Shown in pieces: positions 46,215 to 57,578 of a DNA stretch of 64,000 bases. Position 1 is the first letter of the stretch, and the number at the start of each line of letters is the position of its first letter. The translations under genes and the position numbers were made by a program. The notes below the pieces were generated by a model. That model saw only the letters and a program-made list of their open reading frames with translations, did not search any database and had not been told where the DNA came from. This DNA is from Chiua virens (taxonomy: Eukaryota; Basidiomycota; Agaricomycetes; Boletales; Boletaceae): assembly GCA_019787685.1 (NCBI GenBank), contig JAHNUO010000023.1:186001-250000 (forward strand). Direction: 5' to 3'.

Positions 46215-46529
46215 TAGCGGTGCAGTGTAATACCTCTCATTGCTGCATTCAGAGTCTAACCTGAGTTGTAATTTGCTGAACTGACAGGAGAGTTACAGAC
46301 TCGGACTGAAGATACAGTATGCGATTAGTGGATCCGGAGTTACACAGACGTGTTTTTGAGAGTATACGAAAAATGAGAGCATTTTGCGCAAATGTACATT
46401 CTCTCGGCCACACGCAGTCCGCTAGGTTTACATTGCACAACGATCTGCCGTATGTTACATGCACTACACGAAAGTCATACAAACAATTGAGATTAAGCAA
46501 ACATCGAAAAACCAAGACAACGAGAGCAG

Positions 46530-46697
46530 AGAGATGGTCAGATTATTAACTCGGAGAAAGCCTCGAGAATTAAAGGCAGAGCTAGGAACCCAAACTGGGA
46601 ACTATGCGTTGCTAACGGGATCGCTCATGTATGCCGCGATAGGCACACGTCCCTACATCGCGTTCGCCGTAAACAAACTCTGGGACGGAAGGCGATG
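46530..46697 (+). mobile_element. Ty1/copia polyprotein scrap
   Basis: About 50 codons read LLTGSLMYAAIGTRPYIAFA, the conserved start of the copia RNase H region. The usual Asp after RP is Tyr. The piece ends at VNKLW and is followed at once by TPR-HET sequence on the other strand. No LTRs were found. Confidence 0.7.
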
Positions 46698-46699
46698 AG

Positions 46700-47616
46700 G
46701 TCGTGTGCGGCGACACCTGTCGCTCCAAGCCCATCAGAATTGGGCGTCGCACGCCAGTTGACAGAACCATCGAAGTTTCGTGGCGGAGGGCAGAGTACCC
46801 AGTCGTATATCGACTCGTCGCACACGTCGCCCAGCACAAGCTCTACGACCTCCCATCTGTGAGAGAGCATCATGAATCGGAAGTATCGCCAAGTAACTGT
46901 CTCAATGCGCTCCCAGTGCAATTGGGTTGTGATGGATGAGACCAGCTCTTGAAATATGGGATCTCGTTTGTTTGAGTATCTCTCTCCATTGTTCCACATC
47001 ACAAAGGTGTCAGACGAAAGGGTGAATTGTGGACGCAATCCGTGAAGACCTTGAAAATCGCTTCCATCGTCTCCGGTGGGCTGATACAACTACCACGCAA
47101 CCCTACGCGGACAAAGTCAGACAGAAAATCGTCAGTGGCAATAAGAACAGCTGACGTTGAATCTCAGGTTCGGTTGAACCTTCCAAACTTGAGATCATCG
47201 CCGTCAGAGCGCAAATGGCGTCCTCGTATCGCTTCAACCGTGTAAGGCTGCGTGTTGTCTTTCATAACCTCACGGGGAAGAAGGATTCAGTCTGATTGCC
47301 TAACCGATGTTCAATTGGGGAACCTGTGACCTGGGACAAGGCATTCACATACCTCACCAGCATCCTTCAAGGCAACCTCCCATAAGGACAGGGCCGTCCA
47401 TGCCTCACTACGCTTCACGAATATGCACATTCTTAGCGAATTCAGTGTCAATGTTGCCGAGTACTGGGCTATGGCATTCTCATAGCCCTCGTTTTGCATC
47501 GCCCAATCCCCTTGGAGTTCCAGCGCCTCGACACATCGACACATCGACACATGAAACCTGACAGCCGATGCTTGCGGGAACATTGTCAGGACGAACGAGA
47601 TGGAAAGGAGATGCAA
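46700..47616 (-). pseudogene. TPR-HET protein, decayed
   Basis: It begins with a TPR-type helix pair (ALELQGDWAMQNEGYENAIA, then QYSATLTLN; VKRSEAWTALSLWEVALKDA). After a poorly preserved stretch come FQELVSSITTQLHWERIETV and the opening of a HET-like domain, YFRFMMLSHRWEVVELVLGD. The rest of the HET-like domain is absent; the sequence runs into the copia scrap at about 46690. This TPR plus HET-like architecture is common in Agaricomycete genomes and is thought to act in self/non-self recognition. Several frame changes lie between the blocks. The gene begins just downstream of the phosphatase pseudogene on the same strand. Confidence 0.6.
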
Positions 47617-47639
47617 ATGGGAAACGCACCAAAGACAAC

Positions 47640-48829
47640 TTTAGTGCCTGCCAAACTGTACCACCTTGTTCGTTCTTCCCACATCCAGACATCTCCTCGA
47701 CCTCCAGGCATGATCGTTTCAAAAAATTTGTCGTCCAGGCCAATGTAAACGGCGTGTCATCTTGGTATATAAATTCCCGGGATTGCAGACACGAATGCAA
47801 TGGCGTCCTCGAAACAGGAGCAGTCATCTACCGGTTGCGGGTGACACTGTACCAGTAACAGGCACAGCGGTAACAGTACGAAAGGGACTATGGAGATGAT
47901 CGCTAGTCAAAGGGGTACGTAGAATGAGATCAACGTGACTTACTGATCCATGATCCAGTCTCCAATCAACAATCCATAATTTCATACATGACGATGTAGG
48001 CGCCCCAGATGGTGGCTCTGAGGGCCACACCCATACCACAGTCCGTAAAGGAGTGCATACCCGTGTAAACCCTGCCAAAGACGATCGTGACGGCGAATAG
48101 CATCAGAACTATGCACGAAATCCAGTATGTCTGACTGGATACAGCCGAATGAACAATATAGGCGGTGTGAACTTGACCGAAGATGAAGAGAGCCATACAG
48201 ACACTATTCGTCCAATGTGTTGACGGAAATCCATACTCAAGGTGATGCGTCCCAATAAGTATATAAGAAATTGTAAAAATGAGTCGAGGACAAAAGATGA
48301 AGGGGTTAAATAGAAACTACACACTTAGACGGGTCACAGGAGGCGCAAAGGGGCGAGGTGAGCAAACAAGGTCTTTTATAAATGAGAAGTAGACGCCAGA
48401 CGCCAAAACGACCACGAGGCTGGAAAGCATTCAATGGATGAGCATGAAATACAAGAACAAACTCTCACCCTCTCCCAACCTCTGGGTATCCAAAGAAAAA
48501 CAAGACTGGACTGAGTGCGATCATAAAAAAGTGTGTCCCAAGCATAGAGTATAGAAAATATTTGTCCAACCAAGGATGACAAAGAAGCGTCTATGGGCGA
48601 ATAAGCCAAATGCAGGACAGAATCGATAGAGGAGCACCTGTAAACACGCTATGAGGACGCTCTCTTGTGCGATGGTCTTGACAAGATGGGTATGGATTGC
48701 AGCTCTCCAAGGGGGCAGAGTTGCATTGTAAACGTGATCTGGAAGTTGTCCTGGCGTCAAATCACCATTTGTTTCTGATAGCGAGTGGTCGGCAGTATGT
48801 TTAGAAGAGTGGTCGTCTGAAAACGGCAT
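47640..48829 (-). pseudogene. Dihydrosphingosine-1-phosphate phosphatase (PAP2 superfamily), nearly intact
   Basis: This ER-membrane enzyme dephosphorylates long-chain base phosphates. From ATG 48829 the N-terminus is PDHVYNATLPPWRAAIHTHL and TIAQESVLIACLQ. After an intron come HPWLDKYFLYSMLGTHFFMI and ALSPVLFFFGYPEVGRG. The three PAP2 motifs follow: KDLVCSPRP, YGFPSTHWTNS and GRVYTGMHSFTDC. Near the end are LPLCLLLVQCHPQPVDDCSC and FEDAIAFVSAIPG. The catalytic His, Arg and Asp positions are kept. Defects: the acceptor before IGTHHLEYGF appears to have lost its G (about 48262), and a TGA at 47757-47759 stands where Trp is expected. Hydrophobic helices are otherwise preserved, so loss of function looks recent. 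Confidence 0.82.
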
Positions 48830-50915
48830 CCGAGTCGAATTTTATGTCACGGGACGAATCAAGAAATCGTTTGATCAGTCGAGAAATGGGAATGCAAAGG
48901 GGGTCGCCGGATTGACCAGCCGACCCCTTTATTTTTCGTCCACGTCTACAACATCTCGTCTTTTTTTGTCTTTGCTTTTCCCTCACTGAACCTCTGCTCC
49001 AAAATGCCCAGGCAAGGAACCGCGCTGCCTCGCTGTATTACAGGCATCAGAGCCCACCCATTGGACCTCGCGACAAGCGAGCAACCGTCCACATCGCCAG
49101 CCAAGACATTGTTCATTGTTGTCTCCCTGAGACTCGGAGGCTTCAAAACTGCTCTCACGCAGACCAGGGAAATGGCATTGTCACTTCCTCCCTCCATGAA
49201 TCCAACGTGACCACTCACGATATTGTCCCCTCTGAAGCATGGTGCCAAGACAGCAAGTAGATGCTTCGTATGGACATGCGCTGCCTCTCAACTGAGCGCA
49301 TACATAGCCATCGGGCTCCTCACAAGTCGACCGGTCAGGTCGTGTACACTTTAGATATGTAGGTCTCTTCGAGATGTTCGAGCGCCGCATTCAAAATCGT
49401 TTGTTATCTAGGGAATTCGCACACAATCCTAGCGATGAAATTGCTCTCTTGAACGAACGTGTACATCGGGTCCGCAGAGTCATCGCACCCTTGGACCCCT
49501 CGAAAAGTGTGGAGACTATTTCCAATCTTCCCAAGATTCATTCTGGCAGGGTGCGTTATTCAATCTGGAGCAGTGAGTGAGTTTGAACGACTTCTATAGA
49601 TCAGCCGTTGTATCGCGCGCGGCATCGTCGGCGGTGAGGGTGACCAGCTTGGTGATCTCAGGACGCTGGCAGAACCAGAGGCCGTCAATGCTTAAAACTA
49701 ATAGAATGTATGCATCCCGTGCATTGTGTATTCCCGTTTCTTACTATCATTGATGTAATGTGCATGCCACAAGGTTCTTTTGTCATCCTCAGTGTCGTGA
49801 TGTGTCAATGAGACATCATTGGGTCCATATCTTCCAGTCTATCTACTACATCGACATTCTTCCGCTACGCTCTTCACGTTTCTGAGATAGAGGAACATTT
49901 AATGTATTTCGTAAGCCACCCCGCACCCCCAAAGTGCACACAATACATTGCCCAGTTCGTTCATCAGCAACTCGTTCTGACAGGACGATAGTTTCCTGGG
50001 CAGATAGATCAAGATCCCAACGCCGATCTCGTTGTAAAAGACGAGGGGGGATGCTGTGGGTAGGTGGGAGCAGATACGGTGCATTCCGGGAGAACGTACT
50101 CTGAGGTTGCGTGGGGTGTCATCAATGGGAGACACCCACCAAATGTGCCGGGTTGTTCTGTACTTTCCTAAGGCGGGACTCAAACAATGGTCGGGGATGC
50201 CTGTAGGGGTGTAAGTAGAACAAGGTGCTGCATGCAGATTGCTTAAAACAACCATCATTTCCTCGAAGCTGCGAGCCTGTTTGTGCGTCCGTGAGTGATT
50301 TGAGCGATTGGAAACCCACTCTTATGAGCAAATAACAAGAGGTTTACACGTTGTGGAAGTCTGACCAGACAAGGTACCATCCTGAAGGGAAATACTGGGA
50401 TCGCAATATAGAAGGGTGGAAGGGGCACATGGACTCACCGTGACAGAAAGACGACAACCTCCAGGGTGTGCGCCAAACGTATGTCGAAAAGTATGGTGAA
50501 GATCTAAGGGAGGCGTGTGTCGACGATGGCCACCATCGAAGTCCTTTTCCAATGAGCCCAAGGCACCATCCAAAGAAGGCGCAGCCTGTCTAAAGCGTAC
50601 AAACAGAATGTTGACATGACTGGATTGCGAATTAGGAGGAACAAAAACGTACATTTGCGGTTGTTTCATCCAAAAGCATTCCCAGAGTGACGCGTCCAAC
50701 AGGGTCCTATGGAAGTGCAGATCCGAGCCGGAAAGGTAATTTCTGGACAAAGATATAAGAGTCACAAGATAGGCCCAGGGTTGCTTTCAGTGAGGACCAA
50801 GTAAGAATGGGCGCCAAAGACATCAGGCGTCAGCGAGAGAAACGGTTATGAAACGAAACATGTTTAATTTGTGGTGTACACCATGCCACCATCGTAGAGT
50901 GAAACATCTCACCTT
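48830..50915. other. No gene firmly recognised
   Basis: Minus-strand frames at 48946-49248 (100 codons), 49899-50258 and 50322-50765 (147 codons, with QAAPSLDGALGSLEKDFDGG) could be exons of unknown genes. They do not join convincingly and match nothing I know. 49250-49890 shows no coding signal. Confidence 0.3.
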
Positions 50916-51700
50916 TTGGCGCTCTCAAACCACAAGCACGCAAGATGTGGCACACTGGCCCCAGGACTGGTGGGCAGTCATTCGAGGAGGGATTGGACTA
51001 TGCTGACAACTCACCAAGACAACAGAATGCTTCTTGACACAGGTAATGATGGAGTGGTTTGGGCAGTTGCATTCTCGCTCGGCAACGGAAAGTATCTTTT
51101 GAGCAGAAGTTTGGACGGGATATGACGATTTCAAATTGCTGACCAGCAAGAAATTGGAAAGCAGACGGGAATGGACGTGAATGCCATTTCAGATGGTCTG
51201 TGGCACACAAGGTGGAACGAGTGTCTATCATGCAGAGTTGCAGGAAAAGTTGTGTGAGATCGAGGTTGGAGAACGCGACTCGATTTGTGACAGACACAAC
51301 GGACACGAGTGCATGAGACATTTTGACGCGCGAGCAACTGGTTGGGCCGGTCACGTTCAAGGAGTGGCCTGATCATGAGTAGGTCAATTGCGTGCGATTC
51401 TCTCCTGGTGGAGAGCGAGTCACGGTCTCTGAATAGGGTGGCCCGATCACTATCATGGACAATTGGGATCTCTGCTTGCCGAATCGCAGGTTATAGAAGG
51501 AGGCAATACAATTTTTTTTATTGGACACATCACCACTCACCCGCATTGGAGGACAGTAAAATATGGTCATGGTCACACTACGCTGACTCCTCTTCTACCT
51601 CGCGTGCACGCTCCTGGTCGTGTTCGCGAACATGATATCTGCGAGGCTATTCCACCTTCCTACCTGCTGTGCCGGTATCCAACACTTGATGCCAATGTGA
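50916..51700 (+). pseudogene. WD40-repeat protein fragment
   Basis: WD-repeat blades of the type that follow NACHT domains in basidiomycete NLR-like proteins: VVWAVAFSLGNGKYLLSRSL, QIADQQEIGKQTGMDVNAIS, VCGTQGGTSVYHAELQEKLC, QLVGPVTFKEWPDHE, VNCVRFSPGGERVT and ESQVIEGGNTIFFIGH. The blades are in the expected order, but the reading switches frame between most of them and contains stops. The expected WD or WN at blade ends is mostly degraded. No NACHT domain precedes it. It is a decayed sensor-domain remnant. Confidence 0.65.
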
Positions 51701-52280
51701 ACTGGTGCACATGAAAGCACGCAGCAGGGGCAGTGAAGAGCGATGTTTCAATTGGGCTTGCTGGAATGGTGCTTGCAGCATGAACTTCCCGTCACTTTCC
51801 CTTCGGAGATGTTTGCGATTTGGAGGTGGCGTAGCATCAGTATGTTCTCGCCCTTCTTTCGAGCACATACGCACATCGACACGAGCACTTCAAGCAGATG
51901 AGCCCTCCAAGGGCATGATCCTGTGTTGAAGCTGGGATGCGCGAGTTTGCCAATTTGGTGCAATGCATTTAGGAGAACGGTGTAACGAGAGTACCTATCT
52001 GTCAGTAGCTCTCCTGATTGTTATTTTCGGAACAAGTTTGGTGCTGGTGCACATTTGTGATGGCTAGCCCACGATACGTGATTCCTCAAGATACAAGGTC
52101 TCGCGATTGGTGAGCGAACCGTATCTCAGCATAGTACTATCAGAGCGAGGCACCACCCAGGGCCGCTGCATTGCTATGCCTTTTGATGCACAGTTCTGTG
52201 AGTATTTATCGTATGGAGCCTGCTAGTATCATCCACCTACGTTCCAGGCCTCGACCGTCACCGCCCCTGCAGCCTCCACT
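51701..52280. other. No gene recognised
   Basis: Short frames without domain similarity follow the WD40 remnant. Confidence 0.4.
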
Positions 52281-55223
52281 TCATCCTTCAGCGTCGTTGC
52301 AATAGCCAAACCGCGCATGCTGATCTTGATCATGTCGTCTGGAAGACACATTGAGGTGCCGCGCTGTCTGACTCTCGCACGTCACCACCTCTGTCGCAAA
52401 ACACCTGCTATCGACCAGTGTTGACGTGCTCGAAACGTCCTTGACCATGTCCTCGTTGGACATGTAGATGTCCGTGATGGACGACGCCGATCCATGACAA
52501 TACTGTGTGGTCTGAACGTCGGTCATCTTCCATGTCGATGCTACATCCTTGACCGCGTTCTGTTCGGATGTGTGGATGTTCACGGAGGAGGATACGTCTC
52601 TGAACTGGTCTGAATCTCGCTGGATGCTGCAATGCTTTTTGTCAAAACCCGCTCTCCGAAATGTACATGAAAACGTGAGAGACGCACTCTCGATCTCTTC
52701 CTCATGTTCGCTCCTGTCCGATGTGGATGTTTGGATCACTGTGTGACTCGATGCAGTGACATCACATATGGTCTGACGCGACACTTGTTGCTCTTTGTTC
52801 TATGATATGCGCATCGTATTCCGGGACACCACAGTCTGCGGATTGCTCCTCCTCTTGTTCCTCTTCGACATGTTGGATGCACTCATCGGCATGTCTAAGT
52901 GAATTCCCGAGTCAACACCGAGCGACAAACCCACGCGATCGGCATAGCACTCACATAGCTATATCATCCGAGGGCGACACTGCCTTCACGCCTTGCTCTT
53001 CAGTCGTTGACCTAACTTTGTCCCCCGTGCGTCTGATTCCAGAGCGAGCATGGTACGCTTGACGTGGTCTTGTTCTTGCTCGCTCGAAACAATTATATTC
53101 CAGCGACGTGCATTCCACGGATGCTCATTCTTGTGCTTCCTGTTCGATGCATTGATCGGTCGTGCACACATCGCTCAAGACAAGCCCGCGTCTAAGCGAT
53201 CCCAGGTCAGCCCAACGCGACAAAGAGGTCAAGAACCATGCACATCTCACCCGAGGATGACGCCCTCACACCGTCTTCTCCAACAGAGGCCACCAACATG
53301 CCACCAACAACGCTCGTCAATTTCGGAGTGTGCTCTTCTTGTACCATCATGTCTTCCGACAGGACCATCTCCCGTTCGACGTCACCGTGACTGCACGTCC
53401 AGTCCACGCGGTTGCTAGAAACACCTATGTTAGCAAAAAGGCATGGGATGCGTCGACATCACTGACGCAAACACCGGACTCACCGATCGCACTAGGTCCG
53501 TGTTCGAGATCACCTTCGAAGACGCCGGGCGACGCCGGGGACGGACAGGCATCGAAAAGGGTGTTGGTCTTAGACACGCTAATGCAGCCCGCATTTTTCT
53601 CGTCCGTCTGCATCATGAGCATTTCGTACATCACCGCTGTGTCAGACATGGACGCAGACGCTTGATCCTGTGCTGTGACCGAAGCAACAGAGGACGCGAT
53701 CGAACTGGCCACTTCGACGTTGCAGCGAGTCGCGTCTTGCTGCACAGATTCACAAATGTCAAGTGTGTCGCGGATCTCGTCGGACAACCCCTCAGAGGTG
53801 GACACCGCTGCTCGCTGCTGTATCGTGAGGCTACTCACCCGTTCGGTCGACTCTGACGTATCGTCGACAGCGCATTCGACCGAGGATATCACGGCTGCGG
53901 TGCTACAAGTCGCGGCATTAGCCTCCATGTTGGGACGACGCTGACGAGATGCGGACATGGTTTCCTGGTGCTTGCCAGCATCTCGGCCGCTTGCAGCATC
54001 CAGGTCAGCTCCACGTTATTGCACGCTCACCCTGTCTGGCTGCTTGCACGTCCTGTCGGGTGAGATTGCACGTGTTGTCCGTTTCCACGACCGGTACCCT
54101 GGGTTGTGGCTTGGCGTGTTCAAGGGGAGAGGTGAAGATGGCACCTAGGGAGCTGCAGGATGATTGCAAGACGAGATGAGGCGTCTCTGCACGACTGGAG
54201 GGACATGAATCGAGCTTGCCAAAACATGCGAGCGCGTGCACACGGGTCATGGAATGGGACGCACTGCTGATTGGGCAAGGTGCCATCCGCCAGCGATCCT
54301 CGCCAGTAACTAACGGAAGACTGGCATGAGCAGTCTTCAGAACCAGATATCTGAATGTTATCCAAGGGATGGCCCGTATCCAAGCGAAGCACGGATGTGT
54401 CTTCTGCAACTTGTCTCGCGCTCGTTTCCGACGTGTCGCTGTAGCAGAACAGTCAGAAAGAAATGTTCTCAAAGGTGTGGAGGCCAACACGTGAGCAGAA
54501 CACTAACCTGGTACGTACTTAGATCATTTTCGTCTCAAGTCCGGATCGTTCCTGTAACGTAGATGCCGATCTTGAATCCAGACCAACGTTGGATACCACC
54601 GTCATGTATCTGCTGCTAACTTGCTCCGATGCGGACATCACTTGCTCGACTTGTTCTTGCTCCACCAAACATTATTGTGAGACAGAAGTGTCCGTCTCAT
54701 GCACCAAGGTCGAGACATCCTGATCCATCTCCGTTCGGGTCACTCAAATGGTCGTATGCTCCCCTTTCCGAGAGTCAGAAAACGGCAAGCTGAATGTTTC
54801 TTGTGCTGTGACTCAGTAACAGCCTTGTATGCGACAGCAGCCACACACGCAGCTGCGAGCACCGCAGACACTACCGAACCCTCTTGCTTGGGTGAAGTAG
54901 GCCTATAGTTATTGGTAAGATTCGCATTTGGCTTCTTCTGACCTATAGTTTCGTGTACAATACGGTCTTCAGCCGCGAGACCTGGGCCAGAGCACTTCCC
55001 ATTAGCTAGAACACAATTAAACTACTATACCTTACCTGGTCCTATCTCGCCTGAAGTCTACCTCTTTGCGTTTCGTGGAGGTCACATCCACACCATCCTC
55101 GGTCTCAAAATACTTGCTGGGAGGCACTGTATATTCGCTTCGCGTACGCGATGCCGTCGTGTGCTGTCGCCACCTTCGTGGTTTCACTATCATTGCTCTT
55201 GCCAGAAGAGCGACTGAAACCAC
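52281..55223 (-). CDS. Ser/Thr-rich multi-exon hypothetical protein
   Basis: A chain of minus-strand frames with matching donors and acceptors suggests one long gene. The parts are 55223-55032 (basic start, KPRRWRQHTTASRTRSEYTV); a piece with one likely membrane segment (GSVVSAVLAAACVAAVAYKA, about 54870-54820); 54720-54540 (DVSTLVHETDTSVSQ, EQEQVEQVMSASEQV); 53958-53425 (EGLSDEIRDTLDICESVQQD); 53407-53207; and 52784-52281 (SSVNIHTSEQNAVKDVASTW, EDMVKDVSSTSTLVDSRCFA). A loose unit of DVSST..V..E..V recurs many times. Some stops lie between the pieces and may mark unrecognised introns or decay. No known family. A single membrane anchor with a long Ser/Thr-rich domain would fit a surface protein, which is inference only. 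Confidence 0.4.
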
Positions 55224-55699
55224 CCTTCTCCAGACGGCTTGGATTTTTTTCAGTTAACATCTGTGCCATGTCGACCGGTACAAAACTTACATTGTCGATC
55301 GGCTGATCAAGAGATACAATCGTCAGAGACCTCGCACCATTTGGAAGTCTGTATCTGGGCTATTCCTGGGCCCCTAAGGCCCAGGTTTCAGAGGTGGGCG
55401 GAGTGCCAAAAAATGACGGATGTCTCGGACCGGTCGGAGTAGGTCGGATTCGAATTCTTTGTAGGATGGGCTGGGTTTCGTCGCTGCTCCGATTTCGTCT
55501 GAGTCTCAACAGATCTAATCGGACGTTGTCCGTCAGATGTTGTTTTCTTCTAGCTCTTCGTTTTTATCTCTTCGTCGTGATAGCTATCGCTGCAAATCGT
55601 ACGTCTTTTGCCAATATCGTCTGTGTCTGAACGGATCTTGGATGCTGTTGTTTCCTTTTATAGCTTCGTCGCGATAGCTATTGTCGTTTTCTCTTACTC
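55224..55699. other. No gene recognised
   Basis: Loosely repeated GTCGTGATAGCTAT / CTCTTCGT words at 55490-55730 suggest a decayed short repeat. Confidence 0.4.
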
Positions 55700-55900
55700 T
55701 TATCTCTTTGTCGTGATAGCCATGGCAGCCCGAAGTGCGTCAATACCATGCATTACATCGTAATTTGCTTTGCACGTCCCTCCGTACACCACTAAATCTG
55801 CCACAGACATGAAGCCTGCTATTTTTTTTAACAATTTTGTTGGGTATATGTCCCAAGAGCGTGCCGGAGGGACAACATGCGTGAAAATTCTGTGTTTCAA
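55700..55900 (-). pseudogene. F-box-like scrap
   Basis: The reading PTKLLKKIAGFMSVADLVVY followed by GGTCKANYDVM resembles an F-box (hydrophobic helix, DL, then C..). F-box proteins bring substrates to SCF ubiquitin ligases. Only about 35 residues match and nothing follows, so it is an uncertain fragment. Confidence 0.35.
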
Positions 55901-56819
55901 TACGTCAAACTGCTCCTGTCTCGCGAACGGAACATACGTTGACTTCGACTAAGGTCCACAATAGTGTCAAAGATCGGAAATACACCGGTTGCTAGCTGTC
56001 TTGAACACTCTTGTTCTCTCGCAAAAACATTTAAAAGTACGTACCTTTCTAATCCGCGTTTCCAATGAATCTTTCGCATGCAGGCACATATCGATAAGAA
56101 TGGTTGAAACGACAAAACGATGAACGGTGCGTATTTCAGGCTTGCAAGTCATAAGCCTCCTTTCGCATCAAATCCCGACAACACAAATTCATATCGCAAT
56201 CAGTGGAGCGGATATCACCTAGTGTATTTCAATACACCCACGTAACGGGGCCACGTTCCGATGGAGGCCGTTCAATTTATTTCCCACATTCTGGCAATGT
56301 CAGTTTATCATGATTGATTAACATTTATTATTCCTGCTCATGTTCTTTACAGGCTTATTGTTCACTTGGCTGATCTAGATGATTAAGTATATAAAATGTA
56401 TCTACTGTCTTCAAAATCTTGCAGGTCGAACTGTGGTGTAGCGAGGCACGAGCGCAGCCACAGTGCAAGGTCTTTGGACAAGCGATGCAAGCGAGAGGCA
56501 TCGCTTCCACTTTTGCCTCCACCACGTCGCTCGTCCACGTCGCAGCGCTCGCTGCTCGTCCTTGCCCGTTTCAGCGCACCCACCCGCCACTCCCTGGGCC
56601 TCCATGCCCCATTCCGGCTCCTTGCAGCTCACTCCCTTGGGGTCCGGGGCACGCGATCCCGACTGCCTGGTACATGCCATCTGCAAGGTTTCCCACCCAC
56701 CCTCGCAGCTCACACATACCCGGCGGCCCAGGACCGGAGTCTTGCCCAAACCTCGCACACCTAGTCCCTCTGCCTGCCTCTCCTCACAGCTCAAGGAGCG
56801 ACTTCCAAAGATCGTAAAT
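55901..56819. other. No gene recognised
   Basis: Overlapping frames on both strands at 56383-56834 come from a Pro/Ser/Arg-coding GC-rich patch that is open in several frames at once, which argues against coding. Confidence 0.4.
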
Positions 56820-56876
56820 CGCACAATGTGTTAGAATAGCATGTTACATAATCTGTTTATCGCTTGGGGTACGAAG
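56820..56876 (-). repeat. Dispersed repeat family R1, partial copy 4
   Basis: Matches the 5-prime block of copy 2 in inverted orientation (CATGTTACATAATCTGTTTA, then TCGCTTGGGGT). It lies about 60 bp from copy 3, so two insertions or a tandem pair are nested here. Confidence 0.7.
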
Positions 56877-56937
56877 CATGACTTTTTCTGAGTCCATTGA
56901 CAATCTACACCCGAGTTGTGACTGCCATTATTTACTC

Positions 56938-57112
56938 AAGCGGGTGTAAGTTTCGTTTCGATCTTCAACGCAAGAAATCAACTGTCTCTCTATCATAACA
57001 CGCATCTACTGTCTTGCTCGTGAATCGTACAATGTATTATAATATTAACACGTTACATAATCAATTTATTGCTCGGGGTCCAGGTCTGCCCGCAGGGCCG
57101 TTAAATGTCACT
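56938..57112 (-). repeat. Dispersed repeat family R1, copy 3
   Basis: Inverted copy: TCTCTCTATCATAACACGCA, GAATCGTACAATGT and GGTCCAGGTCTGCCCGCAGG all match the complement of 37877-38060. Confidence 0.9.
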
Positions 57113-57480
57113 TTGTCGAGAGCGGAACGTCTCGTTGTCTGTGGTAATATGAGTGCCTTGCATTGACCCGTGACTGCGATGTCTGTCACCGGTATCGATA
57201 CGTCCGGCGACGCGCTACATAGTGTGCGACTTGAGGACAGCAGATTACAGACCAGCAGGTGAGTTGCCTGGCAAATCTACATTCGAACTAAACCAGTCAG
57301 GAGGAGCGCTGTGTCGCAACTTTTTTGTGCGGCTGGGAATGACTTACATAACATAAACTTGCATGCATAGGGCCGCGACTGCGCTACTTTGCACACCAGA
57401 AAAAGTAGAAATATTAGAGATGTAAATATGGTACAGCAGAGATGCTCTTGGTAGACAGCACGCAAGATCCTAACAAAAGA

Positions 57481-57516
57481 TAAGATAAAATAAAATAAAA
57501 TAAAATAAAATATATG
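57481..57516 (+). repeat. TAAAA microsatellite
   Basis: Six or so TAAAA units (GATAAGATAAAATAAAATAA and on). Confidence 0.95.
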
Positions 57517-57578
57517 AGATAGTACACATGCATTGACAATTAATCATCACATAGGGGCTTCAAAGCCTACTCCGGTCA

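Noticed and set aside
56383..56834. Several frames of 122-137 codons on both strands
   Set aside because: All are open simultaneously in a GC-rich patch. Composition is Pro/Ser/Arg noise and no motif was seen.
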